64,000 nt of DNA, taken from the NCBI GenBank assembly GCA_035716025.1, contig DASTKH010000018.1:1-64000 (forward strand). The letters are read 5' to 3'. The notes beneath the pieces are model-generated. The model made no database searches, was not told where the DNA came from, and worked only from the letters and a program-made list of their open reading frames with translations. The position numbers and the translations under genes are program-made. The DNA is from JADGHE01 sp035716025 (lineage in GTDB: Bacteria > Pseudomonadota > Alphaproteobacteria > Rhizobiales > Xanthobacteraceae). Positions 41,877 to 51,262 of the stretch are shown here, one piece after another. Position 1 is the stretch's first letter. The number at the start of each line of letters is the position of its first letter.

Positions 41877-43142
41877 CTAATTGGTTCCGACGGTCCGCGC
41901 CAGTTTCGAGCCGAAGAACGCGACGACGGCACGCGTGATCGCGTCCGCAACGCGCCCCCGCCACGCCTCCGACGTCATGAGTTTCAGGTCATGGGGACTC
42001 GATACATAACCGAGTTCCAGCAACACCGAGGGGACGTCCGGGGCCTTGAGAACCTTGAATCCGGCCGACCGCAGCGGATGTTTGTGCAGCCGCGCCGCGG
42101 CTTTCAGTTCCGTCACGAGTGTGCGGGCGAACTGAGTCGAAAAGGTGCGCGTCTCGCGCTGGGCGAGATCGATGAGAATGTCGGCAATCTCGCCCGGCTC
42201 GGTCGACAGGTCGACGCCGGCGATCGCATCGGCCTTGTTTTCCGATTCCGCAAGCCGCGCGGCCTCGTCGTCGCTCGCCTGATCGGACAAGGTGTAGACC
42301 GTTGCGCCCCGTGTCTCCGCGTCGCGCCGCGCCAAGGCGTCCGCATGGACGGAAATGAACAGGCCCGCCTTGGCCGCGCGGGCGATCCGCACCCGCTCCC
42401 CCAGCGGAACGAAGCTGTCGTCGGTGCGGGTCATCACGACCCGAAACTTTTCGGTCTGCTCGAGGCGCCTGCGCAATTCCGTTGCGAAATCCAGCACGAT
42501 GGATTTCTCCGCCTCGCCTCCGCCCGCCGTCGTGCCGGCATCGAGCCCCCCGTGGCCGGGATCGATGACGACCACCGGCCGGATATCCCCGGAATCTTCG
42601 GCGCGGGATTCGCGGTCTGCCTTCGGCTGGCTTTGCCGCGGCGGCTTCGCCTGCAATGCGAGATTTCGCATGAACGTCTCGCGGTCGACCGGGACGAGGT
42701 CGATCACCAGGCGCGCCGGCTGGCCTTCGATGGCGTCCAGGATGAAAGCTTTGTCGATTCGCACCGGCCCCGTCGCATCGAGGACGATGCGGGAGCCGCC
42801 GGGCATCATCAGGCCATAGCGATAGGCCTTGACGAGGCCGCGCCCCTCCTTGCCGGCCTTTGCCGGTAGATGGAACCCGACCTGCGGCAGGTCGATGACG
42901 ACACGGTAAGGGTCGGGCAGCGTAAAGGCGAAAAACTCAATATTGTTCGAGAGATCGACAATGAAACGGGTCCGCTTCTCGTCACCTCCGAGCCGCGCGT
43001 CGCTGGCATCCGCCGCATTGTGCGCCGGCGGCGTCTCGGCCTGTCCGGCAGACGCGCGCGCCCCCGCCCCCGCCGCCGGAGCGCTCGCGACACCGGCAGA
43101 CAGCACGGCCAATGCCAGCAGAATTCTGCGGACATGCTTCAC
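41877..43142 (-). CDS. amiC: N-acetylmuramoyl-L-alanine amidase, AmiC type
   Basis: Periplasmic zinc amidase of 421 residues that splits septal peptidoglycan for daughter-cell separation. A signal peptide covers about 1-25. An AMIN domain follows (TRFIVDLSNNIEFFAFTLPDPYRVVIDLPQVGF), then the Amidase_3 domain with zinc ligands in VIDPGHGGLDAGTT, EAEKSIVLDFA and ISVHADA, and the catalytic Glu in LLELGYVSS. A perfect CtrA-type site lies 44 bases upstream, fitting cell-cycle control. The activator (EnvC/NlpD-like) is not in the window. Confidence 0.93.
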   Translation of the reverse strand: MKHVRRILLALAVLSAGVASAPAAGAGARASAGQAETPPAHNAADASDARLGGDEKRTRFIVDLSNNIEFFAFTLPDPYRVVIDLPQVGFHLPAKAGKEGRGLVKAYRYGLMMPGGSRIVLDATGPVRIDKAFILDAIEGQPARLVIDLVPVDRETFMRNLALQAKPPRQSQPKADRESRAEDSGDIRPVVVIDPGHGGLDAGTTAGGGEAEKSIVLDFATELRRRLEQTEKFRVVMTRTDDSFVPLGERVRIARAAKAGLFISVHADALARRDAETRGATVYTLSDQASDDEAARLAESENKADAIAGVDLSTEPGEIADILIDLAQRETRTFSTQFARTLVTELKAAARLHKHPLRSAGFKVLKAPDVPSVLLELGYVSSPHDLKLMTSEAWRGRVADAITRAVVAFFGSKLARTVGTN

Positions 43143-43185
43143 GTCGCGTACGGCCCTCCGCAGGCCCCGGATAGGGCCGCCGTAG

Positions 43186-43200
43186 TTAATCCCGACTTAA
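43186..43200. promoter_or_regulatory. Full CtrA-type binding site TTAA-N7-TTAA
   Basis: TTAA at 43186-43189, seven bases, TTAA at 43197-43200, an exact match to the consensus for the alphaproteobacterial cell-cycle regulator CtrA. It lies 44-58 bases before the amidase start on the minus strand and about 560 bases before rne. Confidence 0.65.
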
Positions 43201-43760
43201 ACGCGCAGGCCCGGGAGGCGTTCAGAGGCCGGCGCGACAGCTGCCTCGTCCTGCGAGCCTGCCTTGCCAAAGAACGGCTCAAAGCCTAAGACTTAAATCT
43301 GACGGTCGAACTCCGGTCTTGCCGCGTTCGGGCGCTCGGCCAGCCGGCCGAGGGAGCGATCCCGCCGCTTGCGGGCCCTTCCCAGCCGCAGGTCTCGTTC
43401 CACCCTTCGGTGCCGACTGACGCGCCGGCAGGGAAACGGACCGGCCTCAAGCCCTTTGGTTCATGGACGACCGGAACAACGAAGGCCCAACCGCCTCGCG
43501 TCGTCACGCCGTCAACAGGAGAAACCCGGCAGTCCGACTGCCTTGTCCGGATTCTGCATGCTCCCTTGGACAGACGAAGTGATGCCCTGCCATGGCTGCG
43601 CCGGCGCAGCCGGCGGTTCGGCATCCCGAATGGAGTCGGCCCGGGAGTACCGCCGAACCCGTCCCCATTGTCATCGATCAGGCGCCCCGCAGGCGCCGCT
43701 GCGCAACAGGCCCGCGGCCTCTGCGCTTCGCGCTGCGGCCCGCCTCGGGAACCGAAATTC
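43201..43760 (+). other. Long leader region of the RNase E gene
   Basis: About 560 bases without a gene between the CtrA site and the rne start. RNase E genes commonly have long untranslated leaders used for autoregulation through RNase E cleavage. The stretch is rich in inverted repeats, the strongest being 43581-43625. Open frames through here are in rne's own frame or antisense and do not look like protein. Confidence 0.5.
43581..43625 (+). promoter_or_regulatory. Large hairpin in the rne leader
   Basis: GATGCC (43581-43586) pairs with GGCATC (43620-43625); CTGCC pairs with GGCGG with one G:U; inside lies the perfect 18-base palindrome GGCTGCGCCGGCGCAGCC at 43594-43611. It ends 135 bases before the rne start codon and may be an RNase E recognition or control element. 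Confidence 0.45.
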
Positions 43761-46691
43761 ATGGCTAACAAGATGCTCATTGACGCCACCCATCCGGAGG
43801 AGACCCGGGTGGTGGTGGTGCGCGGCAACCGCGTCGAGGAATTCGATTTCGAATCCGCCAGTCGCCGCCAGCTAAGAGGAAATATCTATCTCGCCAAGGT
43901 CACCCGCGTTGAACCGTCGCTGCAAGCGGCGTTCGTGGACTACGGCGGCAACCGGCACGGATTCCTCGCCTTCAGCGAAATCCATCCCGACTATTATCAG
44001 ATCCCCGTCGCCGACCGTCAGGCGCTGATCGCCGAAGAGCAGCGGGCGCACCGGGCGGCGGAAGAAGAAGCGGACCTGCGCGCGGCAGGCCGCAGAGCGG
44101 GTCCCAAAACGGCGCAGTCGCGCGCTGCAGTTCAAAGGAGCGAACCGCTTTTCGACGAAGGCGGCGTTCAGGAACAGCCTGAAGGAGAGCGCGAGGACGC
44201 GGCGCCTTGGAAGGAAGGCGAAGGGCCGGATGAGGAGCGGGCCGCCGAAGACACGGCGGCCACAGAGTCCATGGCGCCGGCGGCCGAGCCCGATGCGCCG
44301 GAAGGCGCCGCCCAGGCCGAGCGGGCAGCGGAAGGCACCGCGCCGGAACCCGGGCCGGAGGCCGCCGGCAACGACACCGCCCCTTCGGAGCCGCCGTCCG
44401 GCGGTGATGTGTGGGGGGCAACCGACGTCGTCGACCACGGCGATGCCGACATTTCCATCACGCCCTCCGTCTCCGAACCCGAAGAAGGCGACCGCATCGC
44501 GCGCGACGCCCACGCCGAGGCGCCTCAGATCGAGGAAGTGGAAACGGAGGAAGAGGAGACCGTCGAATCCGTCGGCGGCAGCGACGCGCTCGAGGAAGTG
44601 CAGGAGCGCAGGCCGCGGCCGCGCCGACAGTACAAAATTCAGGAGGTCATCAAGCGCCGCCAGGTCATGCTGGTGCAGGTGGTCAAGGAGGAACGCGGCA
44701 CGAAAGGGGCGGCGCTGACGACCTATCTGTCGCTCGCCGGCCGCTATTCCGTCCTGATGCCGAATACGGCGCGTGGCGGCGGCATCAGTCGCAAGATCAC
44801 CAATCCGCCGGATCGCAAGCGCCTCAAACAGATTGCCCAGGAACTCGACGTGCCGGAGGGCATGGGCGTGATCCTGCGGACCGCCGGCGCCAACCGCACC
44901 AAAGCCGAGGTGAAACGCGATTTCGAATATCTGCTGCGCGTGTGGGAGTCGGTGCGTGATCTGACCTTGCGTTCGACGGCGCCCAAGCTCGTTTACGAGG
45001 AAGGCTCGCTCATCAAGCGTGCCATTCGCGACCTCTATAACAAGGATATCGACGAGATCGTGGTGGCCGGCGAGGAAGGCTACCGCGAGGCCAAAGAGTT
45101 CATGCGCATGCTCATGCCGAGCCATGCCAAGAACGTGAAGCTCTACAAGGACACGCAGCCGATTTTCACGCGCAACGGGGTCGAGGCTCAGCTCGACGCG
45201 ATGTTCTCCCCCGTCGTGCAGCTGCGTTCGGGCGGCTACATCGTCCTCAACCAGACCGAAGCCTTGGTGGCAATCGACGTGAACTCGGGACGTGCCACCC
45301 GCGAACACCATATCGAGGACACCGCCTACAAGACCAATCTCGAAGCGGCCGAAGAGATCGCGCGGCAATTGCGCTTGCGCGACCTTGCGGGATTGATCGT
45401 CATCGACTTCATCGATATGGACGAGAAGCGCAACAACCGCGCCGTCGAACGCAAGCTCAAGGAGTGCCTGAAGAACGACCGCGCCCGCATCCAGGTCGGC
45501 CGGATTTCGCATTTCGGCCTTTTGGAAATGTCGCGCCAGCGGATCCGCTCGAGCGTGCTCGAGAGCTCGACCGACAAGTGCCCGCATTGCGGCGGAACCG
45601 GCCTTGTGCGGTCGCTATCCTCGGTCTCGCTGCAATTGCTGCGGGCCATCGAGGAAATGCTGCTGAAGGGTGCGACCCATAACGTGATCGTACGCACCCG
45701 TCCCGACATCGCGCTGTACCTTCTCAATCAGAAGCGCGCGCATCTGCGCGATCTCGAAATGCGCTTCCGCATCTCCATCACCGCGCAGGCGGACGCCGCT
45801 GTAAACGGGCAGCAGCCGTTCCTGATCGAGCGGGGGGAGCAGGTGCACAGCCCCGAGATTGCGCGGGCCATCGCCTTCCAGCCGGAGGCCGCGGCCGTTG
45901 CGGAACCCGAGGAGGACGAAGCAGAGGTCGAAGGGTCCGCGACTTCCGAGTCGCCGCCGGGGGAACCTCGGACGGAGGCGCGGGCGGGGGACGAGGACGA
46001 AGCGCCTCGCCGCAAGCGCAGGCGCCGGCGGCGCGGCCGGCGCGGCGAAATACGCGAAGCCGGCGAGGCTCCGCGCTACGGCGCGACCGAGGCTCATGAA
46101 CCCGACTCTGTCGATGACGACGCGGAGGACGCGGAAAACGACGACGAGGGTCCCTTCGCTTCCCGCGAAGGCAGCGAGGCCGAGCAACGGGGGGATGAAC
46201 GGCGTCGCAAGCGGCGCGGACGGCGGGGCGGCCGTCGCAACAGACGCGAGAACGGCGCCGAGCGGCCGCACGGCGAAGAGCGTTCGGACGCGGAGTCGAT
46301 TTCCGTTCTCGAAGATCGACCTTCGGACGGCGAACCGGACGATTTCGCCCGCGCGCCGCAAGCCGCGGCTCCCGAACCGCAGGCGAGCCCGCCCGCGGCG
46401 GAGAGTCCCGCCCCCCCGAGCGCCGAGCCGAGCGTGGCGGCTCGCGCCGAATCCGTACCGCCTCCAAAGGGTGAGCCGGCAGGCTCGCGGCGCCGCTCGA
46501 CCGTCCGGGAACCCGCCCCCGTTCTCATGGAAGGGACGGCATCTCCCGAGCCAAGCCAGCCGGAGCCTCGGGACGCGACGTCCCCTCCTGCGGCGGCCCC
46601 TGAAACGCCGACGATCGAAGAGCCCGCCGAGGACAGCCAGCGTCCGCGCCGGACCGGCTGGTGGGCGCGGCGCGTCTTCGGCAAGGGCTGA
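43761..46691 (+). CDS. rne: Ribonuclease E
   Basis: Endoribonuclease of 976 residues that initiates mRNA decay and matures stable RNAs, organising a degradosome. The S1 domain begins RGNIYLAKVTRVEPSLQAAFVDYGGNRHGFL near residue 36 but is split by an acidic Glu/Ala/Pro-rich insert of about 190 residues before resuming at QVVKEERGTKGAALTTYLSL. The DNase I-like domain holds the metal-binding Asp506 (AIDVNSG) and Asp549 (IVIDFIDM). The zinc-link cysteines are C607 and C610 (CPHC). The last 280 residues are Arg-, Glu- and Pro-rich and disordered, suited to RNA and partner binding. The start at ATG 43761 (MANKMLIDATHPEETRVVV) is family typical. Confidence 0.95.
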   Translation: MANKMLIDATHPEETRVVVVRGNRVEEFDFESASRRQLRGNIYLAKVTRVEPSLQAAFVDYGGNRHGFLAFSEIHPDYYQIPVADRQALIAEEQRAHRAAEEEADLRAAGRRAGPKTAQSRAAVQRSEPLFDEGGVQEQPEGEREDAAPWKEGEGPDEERAAEDTAATESMAPAAEPDAPEGAAQAERAAEGTAPEPGPEAAGNDTAPSEPPSGGDVWGATDVVDHGDADISITPSVSEPEEGDRIARDAHAEAPQIEEVETEEEETVESVGGSDALEEVQERRPRPRRQYKIQEVIKRRQVMLVQVVKEERGTKGAALTTYLSLAGRYSVLMPNTARGGGISRKITNPPDRKRLKQIAQELDVPEGMGVILRTAGANRTKAEVKRDFEYLLRVWESVRDLTLRSTAPKLVYEEGSLIKRAIRDLYNKDIDEIVVAGEEGYREAKEFMRMLMPSHAKNVKLYKDTQPIFTRNGVEAQLDAMFSPVVQLRSGGYIVLNQTEALVAIDVNSGRATREHHIEDTAYKTNLEAAEEIARQLRLRDLAGLIVIDFIDMDEKRNNRAVERKLKECLKNDRARIQVGRISHFGLLEMSRQRIRSSVLESSTDKCPHCGGTGLVRSLSSVSLQLLRAIEEMLLKGATHNVIVRTRPDIALYLLNQKRAHLRDLEMRFRISITAQADAAVNGQQPFLIERGEQVHSPEIARAIAFQPEAAAVAEPEEDEAEVEGSATSESPPGEPRTEARAGDEDEAPRRKRRRRRRGRRGEIREAGEAPRYGATEAHEPDSVDDDAEDAENDDEGPFASREGSEAEQRGDERRRKRRGRRGGRRNRRENGAERPHGEERSDAESISVLEDRPSDGEPDDFARAPQAAAPEPQASPPAAESPAPPSAEPSVAARAESVPPPKGEPAGSRRRSTVREPAPVLMEGTASPEPSQPEPRDATSPPAAAPETPTIEEPAEDSQRPRRTGWWARRVFGKG

Positions 46692-48751
46692 TGCGGAGCG
46701 CCTGGGTCGAGACGGAGGCCCGCCAAGCGGTCGCCGATTGTGCTGCGCGCGGCATCGGCGAAGACCTCGCCTTGCGGATCTATTCAACGCGGCTGCTCGG
46801 CCGCGACCCCCGGCTCGTCCTTCATGGCGGCGGCAACACCTCGTTGAAGACGCGCATCAGCGACCTCAACGGCGACGCGGCCGAGGTGCTCTGCGTCAAA
46901 GGTTCGGGCTGGGACATGCGCACCATCGACGCGCCCGGCCTGCCCGCGGTGCGGCTCGAACCCTTGCGGCGGTTGCGCGCGCACACCGCGCTCTCGGACG
47001 AGGAGATGGTGCGCGTGCAGCGGGCCAATCTCATCGATCCCGACGCGCCCAACCCTTCGGTCGAGACTTTGCTCCACGCCTTTCTGCCGCACAAATTCGT
47101 CGATCACACGCACGCCACGGCCGTTCTCAGCCTCGTCGATCAGCCGAATGCGGAAGAACTCTGCCGCGAGGTCTTCGGCGATCGGGTCGGGCTCGTGCCC
47201 TACATCATGCCGGGCTTCGGTCTGGCCAAGGCGGCGGCGGAGGTGTTCGAGGGGGCACCGGGGGTCGAAGGCCTGATCCTGCTCAAGCACGGCATCTTCA
47301 CCTTCGGCGCGGACGCGCGCGAGGCTTACGAGCGCATGATCGCACTCGTGACGCTTGCGGAAGCGCGAATCGCCCGCGGTCGAACGAAGGTGTTCACGCC
47401 GGCGGCCTTGCCGCGGGCGCTCGCGCCGCTCTCCGCCGTCGCGCCGATCGTGCGCGGCGCCTGTAGCCTAGCCGACGAGCGCATCGAGGGCGCCTATCGC
47501 CGCCTCGTTCTTGACTTCCGATCCGGCCCGGCCATTGAAAGCTTCGTGAATGGCGCGGAGCTGGCGCGCTACGGGCAAGCCGGCGTCGTCACGCCGGATC
47601 ACGCGATCCGCACGAAGAACTGGCCGCTCATCCTCCCTGCCCCGGCCGCAGAAGCGCTCGACGCGTTTCGCGCCGCGGCGCGGGAGGCCGTCGCCGCCTT
47701 CCAGGCGCGCTATGCGGACTATTTCGCCCGCAACAATGCCCGCTGCGGCGGCAACAAGCGGATGCTCGACCCCCTGCCGCGCGTCGTGCTCGTGCCCGGT
47801 CTCGGCCTGTTCGGCCTCGGCCGCTCGAAGAGGGACGCCGCGATCGCGGCTGATCTTGCGGAAGCCGCCGTCGAAACGATCACCGGCGCCGAGGCCGTCG
47901 GTCGCTTTCAGTCGATCAGCGAAGCCGACATGTTCGACGTCGAGTACTGGTCGCTCGAACAGGCGAAACTGTCCGGGGCGGCGGAAAAACCGCTTGCCGG
48001 GCAGATCGCGGTGATCACGGGCGCGGCCGGCGCCATCGGGTTTGCGACGGCCCGCGTGTTCGCGGGTGCCGGCGCCGAGGTCGCGCTGCTCGACCTCGAT
48101 CTCGCCAAAGCCACGGCCTGCGCCAAGGAGATCGGCGGCAGCGCCACTGCTTTCTCCTGCGACGTGACAAAGCCGGAGACGGTGCGCGCCGCCTTCGATG
48201 CGGTCGCGGAGACCTTCGGCGGAGTCGATATCGTCGTATCCAATGCGGGTGCCGCCTGGCAGGGTTGCATCGGCGATGTGGACGAGTCCGTGCTGCGCGC
48301 AAGCTTCGAGCTGAATTTCTACGGACACCAGCGGGTCGCGCAGGCCGCGCTGCGCATCATGCGCGCGCAAGGAACGGGCGGCTGCCTTCTTTTCAACGTC
48401 TCGAAGCAGGCCGTCAATCCGGGCCCCGATTTTGGCCCGTACGGCCTGCCCAAGGCGGCGACGCTCTTCCTGGTGCGCCAATATGCGCTCGATCACGGCC
48501 GCGAAGGTATCCGCGCGAACGCCGTCAATGCGGACCGCATCCGTTCAGGCCTCTTGACCGACGATTTCGTCAGGGAGCGCGCCCGCGCGCGCGGCGTTTC
48601 GGAGGCCGAATATATGCGCGGCAATCTGCTCGGCCGCGAGGTGACGGCCGAGGATGTCGCACAAGCATTCCTGCACCAGGCCCTCGCGCTCAAGACGACC
48701 GGCGACGTGACCACGGTCGACGGCGGCAACATTGCCGCGGCCCTGCGCTGA
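46691..48751 (+). CDS. Bifunctional class II aldolase / short-chain dehydrogenase
   Basis: Fusion protein of 686 residues. The first part (to about residue 390) is a class II aldolase/epimerase domain with LVLHGGGNTSLKTR, a zinc-binding DHTHA and GLILLKHGIFTFG. The second is an SDR with AVITGAAGAIGFATA near residue 438, NAGAAW, and YGLPK as the YxxxK motif. Similar fusions act in rhamnose or related sugar-acid degradation (rhamnulose-1-phosphate aldolase/lactaldehyde dehydrogenase type); the substrate here is uncertain. The start overlaps the rne stop as TGATG, so it is translated from rne mRNA. Confidence 0.87.
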   Translation: MRSAWVETEARQAVADCAARGIGEDLALRIYSTRLLGRDPRLVLHGGGNTSLKTRISDLNGDAAEVLCVKGSGWDMRTIDAPGLPAVRLEPLRRLRAHTALSDEEMVRVQRANLIDPDAPNPSVETLLHAFLPHKFVDHTHATAVLSLVDQPNAEELCREVFGDRVGLVPYIMPGFGLAKAAAEVFEGAPGVEGLILLKHGIFTFGADAREAYERMIALVTLAEARIARGRTKVFTPAALPRALAPLSAVAPIVRGACSLADERIEGAYRRLVLDFRSGPAIESFVNGAELARYGQAGVVTPDHAIRTKNWPLILPAPAAEALDAFRAAAREAVAAFQARYADYFARNNARCGGNKRMLDPLPRVVLVPGLGLFGLGRSKRDAAIAADLAEAAVETITGAEAVGRFQSISEADMFDVEYWSLEQAKLSGAAEKPLAGQIAVITGAAGAIGFATARVFAGAGAEVALLDLDLAKATACAKEIGGSATAFSCDVTKPETVRAAFDAVAETFGGVDIVVSNAGAAWQGCIGDVDESVLRASFELNFYGHQRVAQAALRIMRAQGTGGCLLFNVSKQAVNPGPDFGPYGLPKAATLFLVRQYALDHGREGIRANAVNADRIRSGLLTDDFVRERARARGVSEAEYMRGNLLGREVTAEDVAQAFLHQALALKTTGDVTTVDGGNIAAALR

Positions 48752-48768
48752 CTGCCCTACCCTTCGCC

Positions 48769-50121
48769 CTACTCCGTCAGGCCGCCCTGCGCAAGGAAAC
48801 GCTCCAGCCAGTGGATGTGATAGGTGCCGTTGATGACGTCGGCATCGCGGACGAGCGCCCGGAAGAGCGGCAGCGTCGTTTCCACGCCGTCCACCACGAA
48901 TTCGTCCAGCGCGCGCTTGAGCCGCATCAGGCATTCGGCACGCGTCTTGCCGTGCACGATCAGCTTGCCGAGCAGAGAGTCGTAATACGGCGGAATGGTA
49001 TAGCCCTGGTACACAGCGGAATCGACGCGCACGCCCAGCCCGCCGGGTGGGTGATAGTGCACGATCTTGCCGGGCGACGGCCGGAACGACACGGGACTTT
49101 CGGCATTGATCCGGCACTCGATGGCGTGACCCAGCAGTCTCAGCTCCTCCTGCTTCAGCGGGAGCTCCGCCCCGTCCGCCACGCGGATCTGTTCGAGGAT
49201 GAGGTCGATGCCGGTGATCATTTCGGTCACCGGATGCTCGACCTGGATGCGGGTGTTCATCTCGATGAAGTAGAAGGCCCCGTCCTGATACAGAAATTCG
49301 ACGGTGCCCGCCCCGAGATAGCCGAGCTCGCGCATGGCGCGCGCGACGGTCTCGCCGATCGAGTCCCGCTCCGCGGCGTTGAGGGCGGGCGACGGGCTTT
49401 CCTCCCAGACCTTCTGGTGGCGCCTCTGCAACGAGCAGTCGCGCTCGCCAAGATGGATCGCACCGCCGCGACCGTCTCCCAGCACCTGCACCTCGATATG
49501 GCGCGGCACTTCGAGATATTTTTCGAGATAAACGGCGTCGTCCCCGAAAGCGGCCTTCGCCTCGGCGCGCGCGGTGGACAAGGCCGCCGCGAGTTCGTTC
49601 GCATTGCGGGCAACCTTCATCCCGCGGCCGCCCCCGCCTGCTGCCGCCTTCACGAGCACCGGAAAGCCGATCTCGCGCGCCACCGCGAGCGCTTCCGCAT
49701 CGCTGCCAATGCCTCCCTCGGACCCGGGGACGACCGGAATGCCGAGCCGCTTCGCCGTGCGCTTTGCCTCGATCTTGTCGCCCATCAACCGGATGTGTTC
49801 CGCCTTTGGGCCGATGAAATGGATCCCGTGTTCGTTCAGAATTTCGGCAAACCGGGCGTTTTCCGACAGAAAGCCGTAGCCCGGGTGCACGGCATCGGCA
49901 CCCGTGATCTCGCAGGCCGCGAGAATCGAATAGACATTGAGATAGCTCTCGCGCGCCGGCGGCGGGCCGATGCAGACGCTTTCGTCCGCAAGACGCACAT
50001 GCATCGCATCGGCGTCGGCCGTGGAGTGCACCGCGACGGTCGCAATACCGAGTTCCTTGCAGGCGCGCAGCACGCGCAAAGCGATTTCGCCGCGGTTGGC
50101 GATCAGGATCTTTTCGAACAT
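48769..50121 (-). CDS. accC: Acetyl-CoA carboxylase biotin carboxylase subunit
   Basis: Biotin carboxylase of 450 residues that carboxylates the biotin on AccB with bicarbonate and ATP, the first half-reaction of malonyl-CoA synthesis. All signature segments are intact: ILIANRGEIALRVLRA, VHPGYGFLSENA, KAAAGGGGRGMK, HLGERDCSLQRRHQKV and EMNTRIQVEHPVTEM. Unlike MccA it ends without a biotinyl domain. It lies 35 bases downstream of accB. Confidence 0.97.
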   Translation of the reverse strand: MFEKILIANRGEIALRVLRACKELGIATVAVHSTADADAMHVRLADESVCIGPPPARESYLNVYSILAACEITGADAVHPGYGFLSENARFAEILNEHGIHFIGPKAEHIRLMGDKIEAKRTAKRLGIPVVPGSEGGIGSDAEALAVAREIGFPVLVKAAAGGGGRGMKVARNANELAAALSTARAEAKAAFGDDAVYLEKYLEVPRHIEVQVLGDGRGGAIHLGERDCSLQRRHQKVWEESPSPALNAAERDSIGETVARAMRELGYLGAGTVEFLYQDGAFYFIEMNTRIQVEHPVTEMITGIDLILEQIRVADGAELPLKQEELRLLGHAIECRINAESPVSFRPSPGKIVHYHPPGGLGVRVDSAVYQGYTIPPYYDSLLGKLIVHGKTRAECLMRLKRALDEFVVDGVETTLPLFRALVRDADVINGTYHIHWLERFLAQGGLTE

Positions 50122-50156
50122 CGGGCCGGCCGCGCTGTCATAAACCGATCACGCGT

Positions 50157-50624
50157 TCATTCGATGATCATCAGCGGCTCGCCGTATTCGACGGGCTGGC
50201 CGTCCTCGAACAGGATCTGGACGACCGTGCCGGCCCGCGGCGCCGGAATCTGATTCATCGTCTTCATCGCCTCGATGATCAGCAAGGTGTCGCCCGCCTT
50301 GACGGCGCTGCCGACATCAACGAACGGTTTGGCCCCGGGCTCGGGCGATCGGTACGCGGTCCCGACCATCGGCGAGAGCACCGCCCCCGCATGCGATGCG
50401 AGATCGGCTGCGCCGCGCGCAGCGGGGGCCGCCGGCGGTTGCGCCGCCTGTGGCGGAGGCACAACGATGGTCGCCGGCGAAGCCGGCGTCGCCGCGGCAT
50501 GGCGCGCGACCCGCAAACGCAGGCCGTCGCGCTCGTATTCGATCTCCGTCAGGCCGGTCTCGTCCAGCAGGCCGGCCAATTCGCGGATCAGATCGGGATC
50601 GATCGCGGCCTTGCCGTCGCTCAT
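50157..50624 (-). CDS. accB: Acetyl-CoA carboxylase biotin carboxyl carrier protein
   Basis: Biotin carrier of 155 residues. The N-terminal helix region (IDPDLIRELAGLLDETGLTEIEYERDGLRLRVAR) is followed by a Pro/Ala linker and the biotinyl domain with the AccB-specific thumb (SPMVGTAYRSPEPGAKPFVDVG) and the biotin attachment motif EAMKTMN. It shuttles carboxybiotin between AccC and the AccAD transferase. The start ATG 50622-50624 overlaps the aroQ stop by four bases. Confidence 0.97.
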   Translation of the reverse strand: MSDGKAAIDPDLIRELAGLLDETGLTEIEYERDGLRLRVARHAAATPASPATIVVPPPQAAQPPAAPAARGAADLASHAGAVLSPMVGTAYRSPEPGAKPFVDVGSAVKAGDTLLIIEAMKTMNQIPAPRAGTVVQILFEDGQPVEYGEPLMIIE

Positions 50625-51100
50625 GACCGCTTCCCTGCGGCAAGGGCCGGCTTTGCCGCCGCTCCAAGCAGGCGGGCGAGGCCGTCGATCGCGAGCCCAT
50701 AGCCCTCGATCCCGAAGCCGCAAATCACGCCACGCGCGACGTGCGACACATAGGAGTGATGGCGAAAGGACTCTCGTGCATGAATGTTGGTGATGTGCAC
50801 TTCGAAAACCGGCAGCGCACACGCCGCCAGGGCATCGAGGATCGCCACCGATGTGTGGGAATAGCCGGCCGCGTTGATGACAATCGCGAGGGCCTTGTTG
50901 GCGCGCGCCTCGTGGATGAGATCAATGATCTCCCCCTCGGCGTTCGACTGCCGGAACACGACGGACAGCCCGTGCGCGGCCGCGCGCTCGTGGCACAGTT
51001 TTTCAACGTCGGCGAGGGTCGCGTGCCCGTACTTTTCCGGCTCGCGCGTCCCGAGCAGGTTCAGGTTCGGACCGTTGAGAACGTAAAGGGTCTTTTGCAT
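50621..51100 (-). CDS. aroQ: Type II 3-dehydroquinate dehydratase
   Basis: Shikimate-pathway enzyme of 159 residues, a dodecameric cytosolic dehydratase. It starts with the type II signature LYVLNGPNLNLLGTREPEKYG (catalytic Tyr in KYG), continues with RQSNAEGEIIDLIHEA, INAAGYSHTS and FEVHITNIHARESFRHHSY. It heads the aroQ-accB-accC unit, an arrangement widespread in Alphaproteobacteria. Confidence 0.97.
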   Translation of the reverse strand: MQKTLYVLNGPNLNLLGTREPEKYGHATLADVEKLCHERAAAHGLSVVFRQSNAEGEIIDLIHEARANKALAIVINAAGYSHTSVAILDALAACALPVFEVHITNIHARESFRHHSYVSHVARGVICGFGIEGYGLAIDGLARLLGAAAKPALAAGKRS

Positions 51101-51262
51101 GCGCTCACGCCCCGGGCTGCCGCGGGAAAGCGAGTCGTGCGGAAGCCGAGATTCCGCGGCCCTTATAGGTGCCGCGGAACCGCAGGGGAAGCCTTGCGGG
51201 GTCGCACCGGCGGGTCTCGCCGCCGGTCCGGTCGCCTTCGGGGGATGTGGCGGGGTCCGTCC

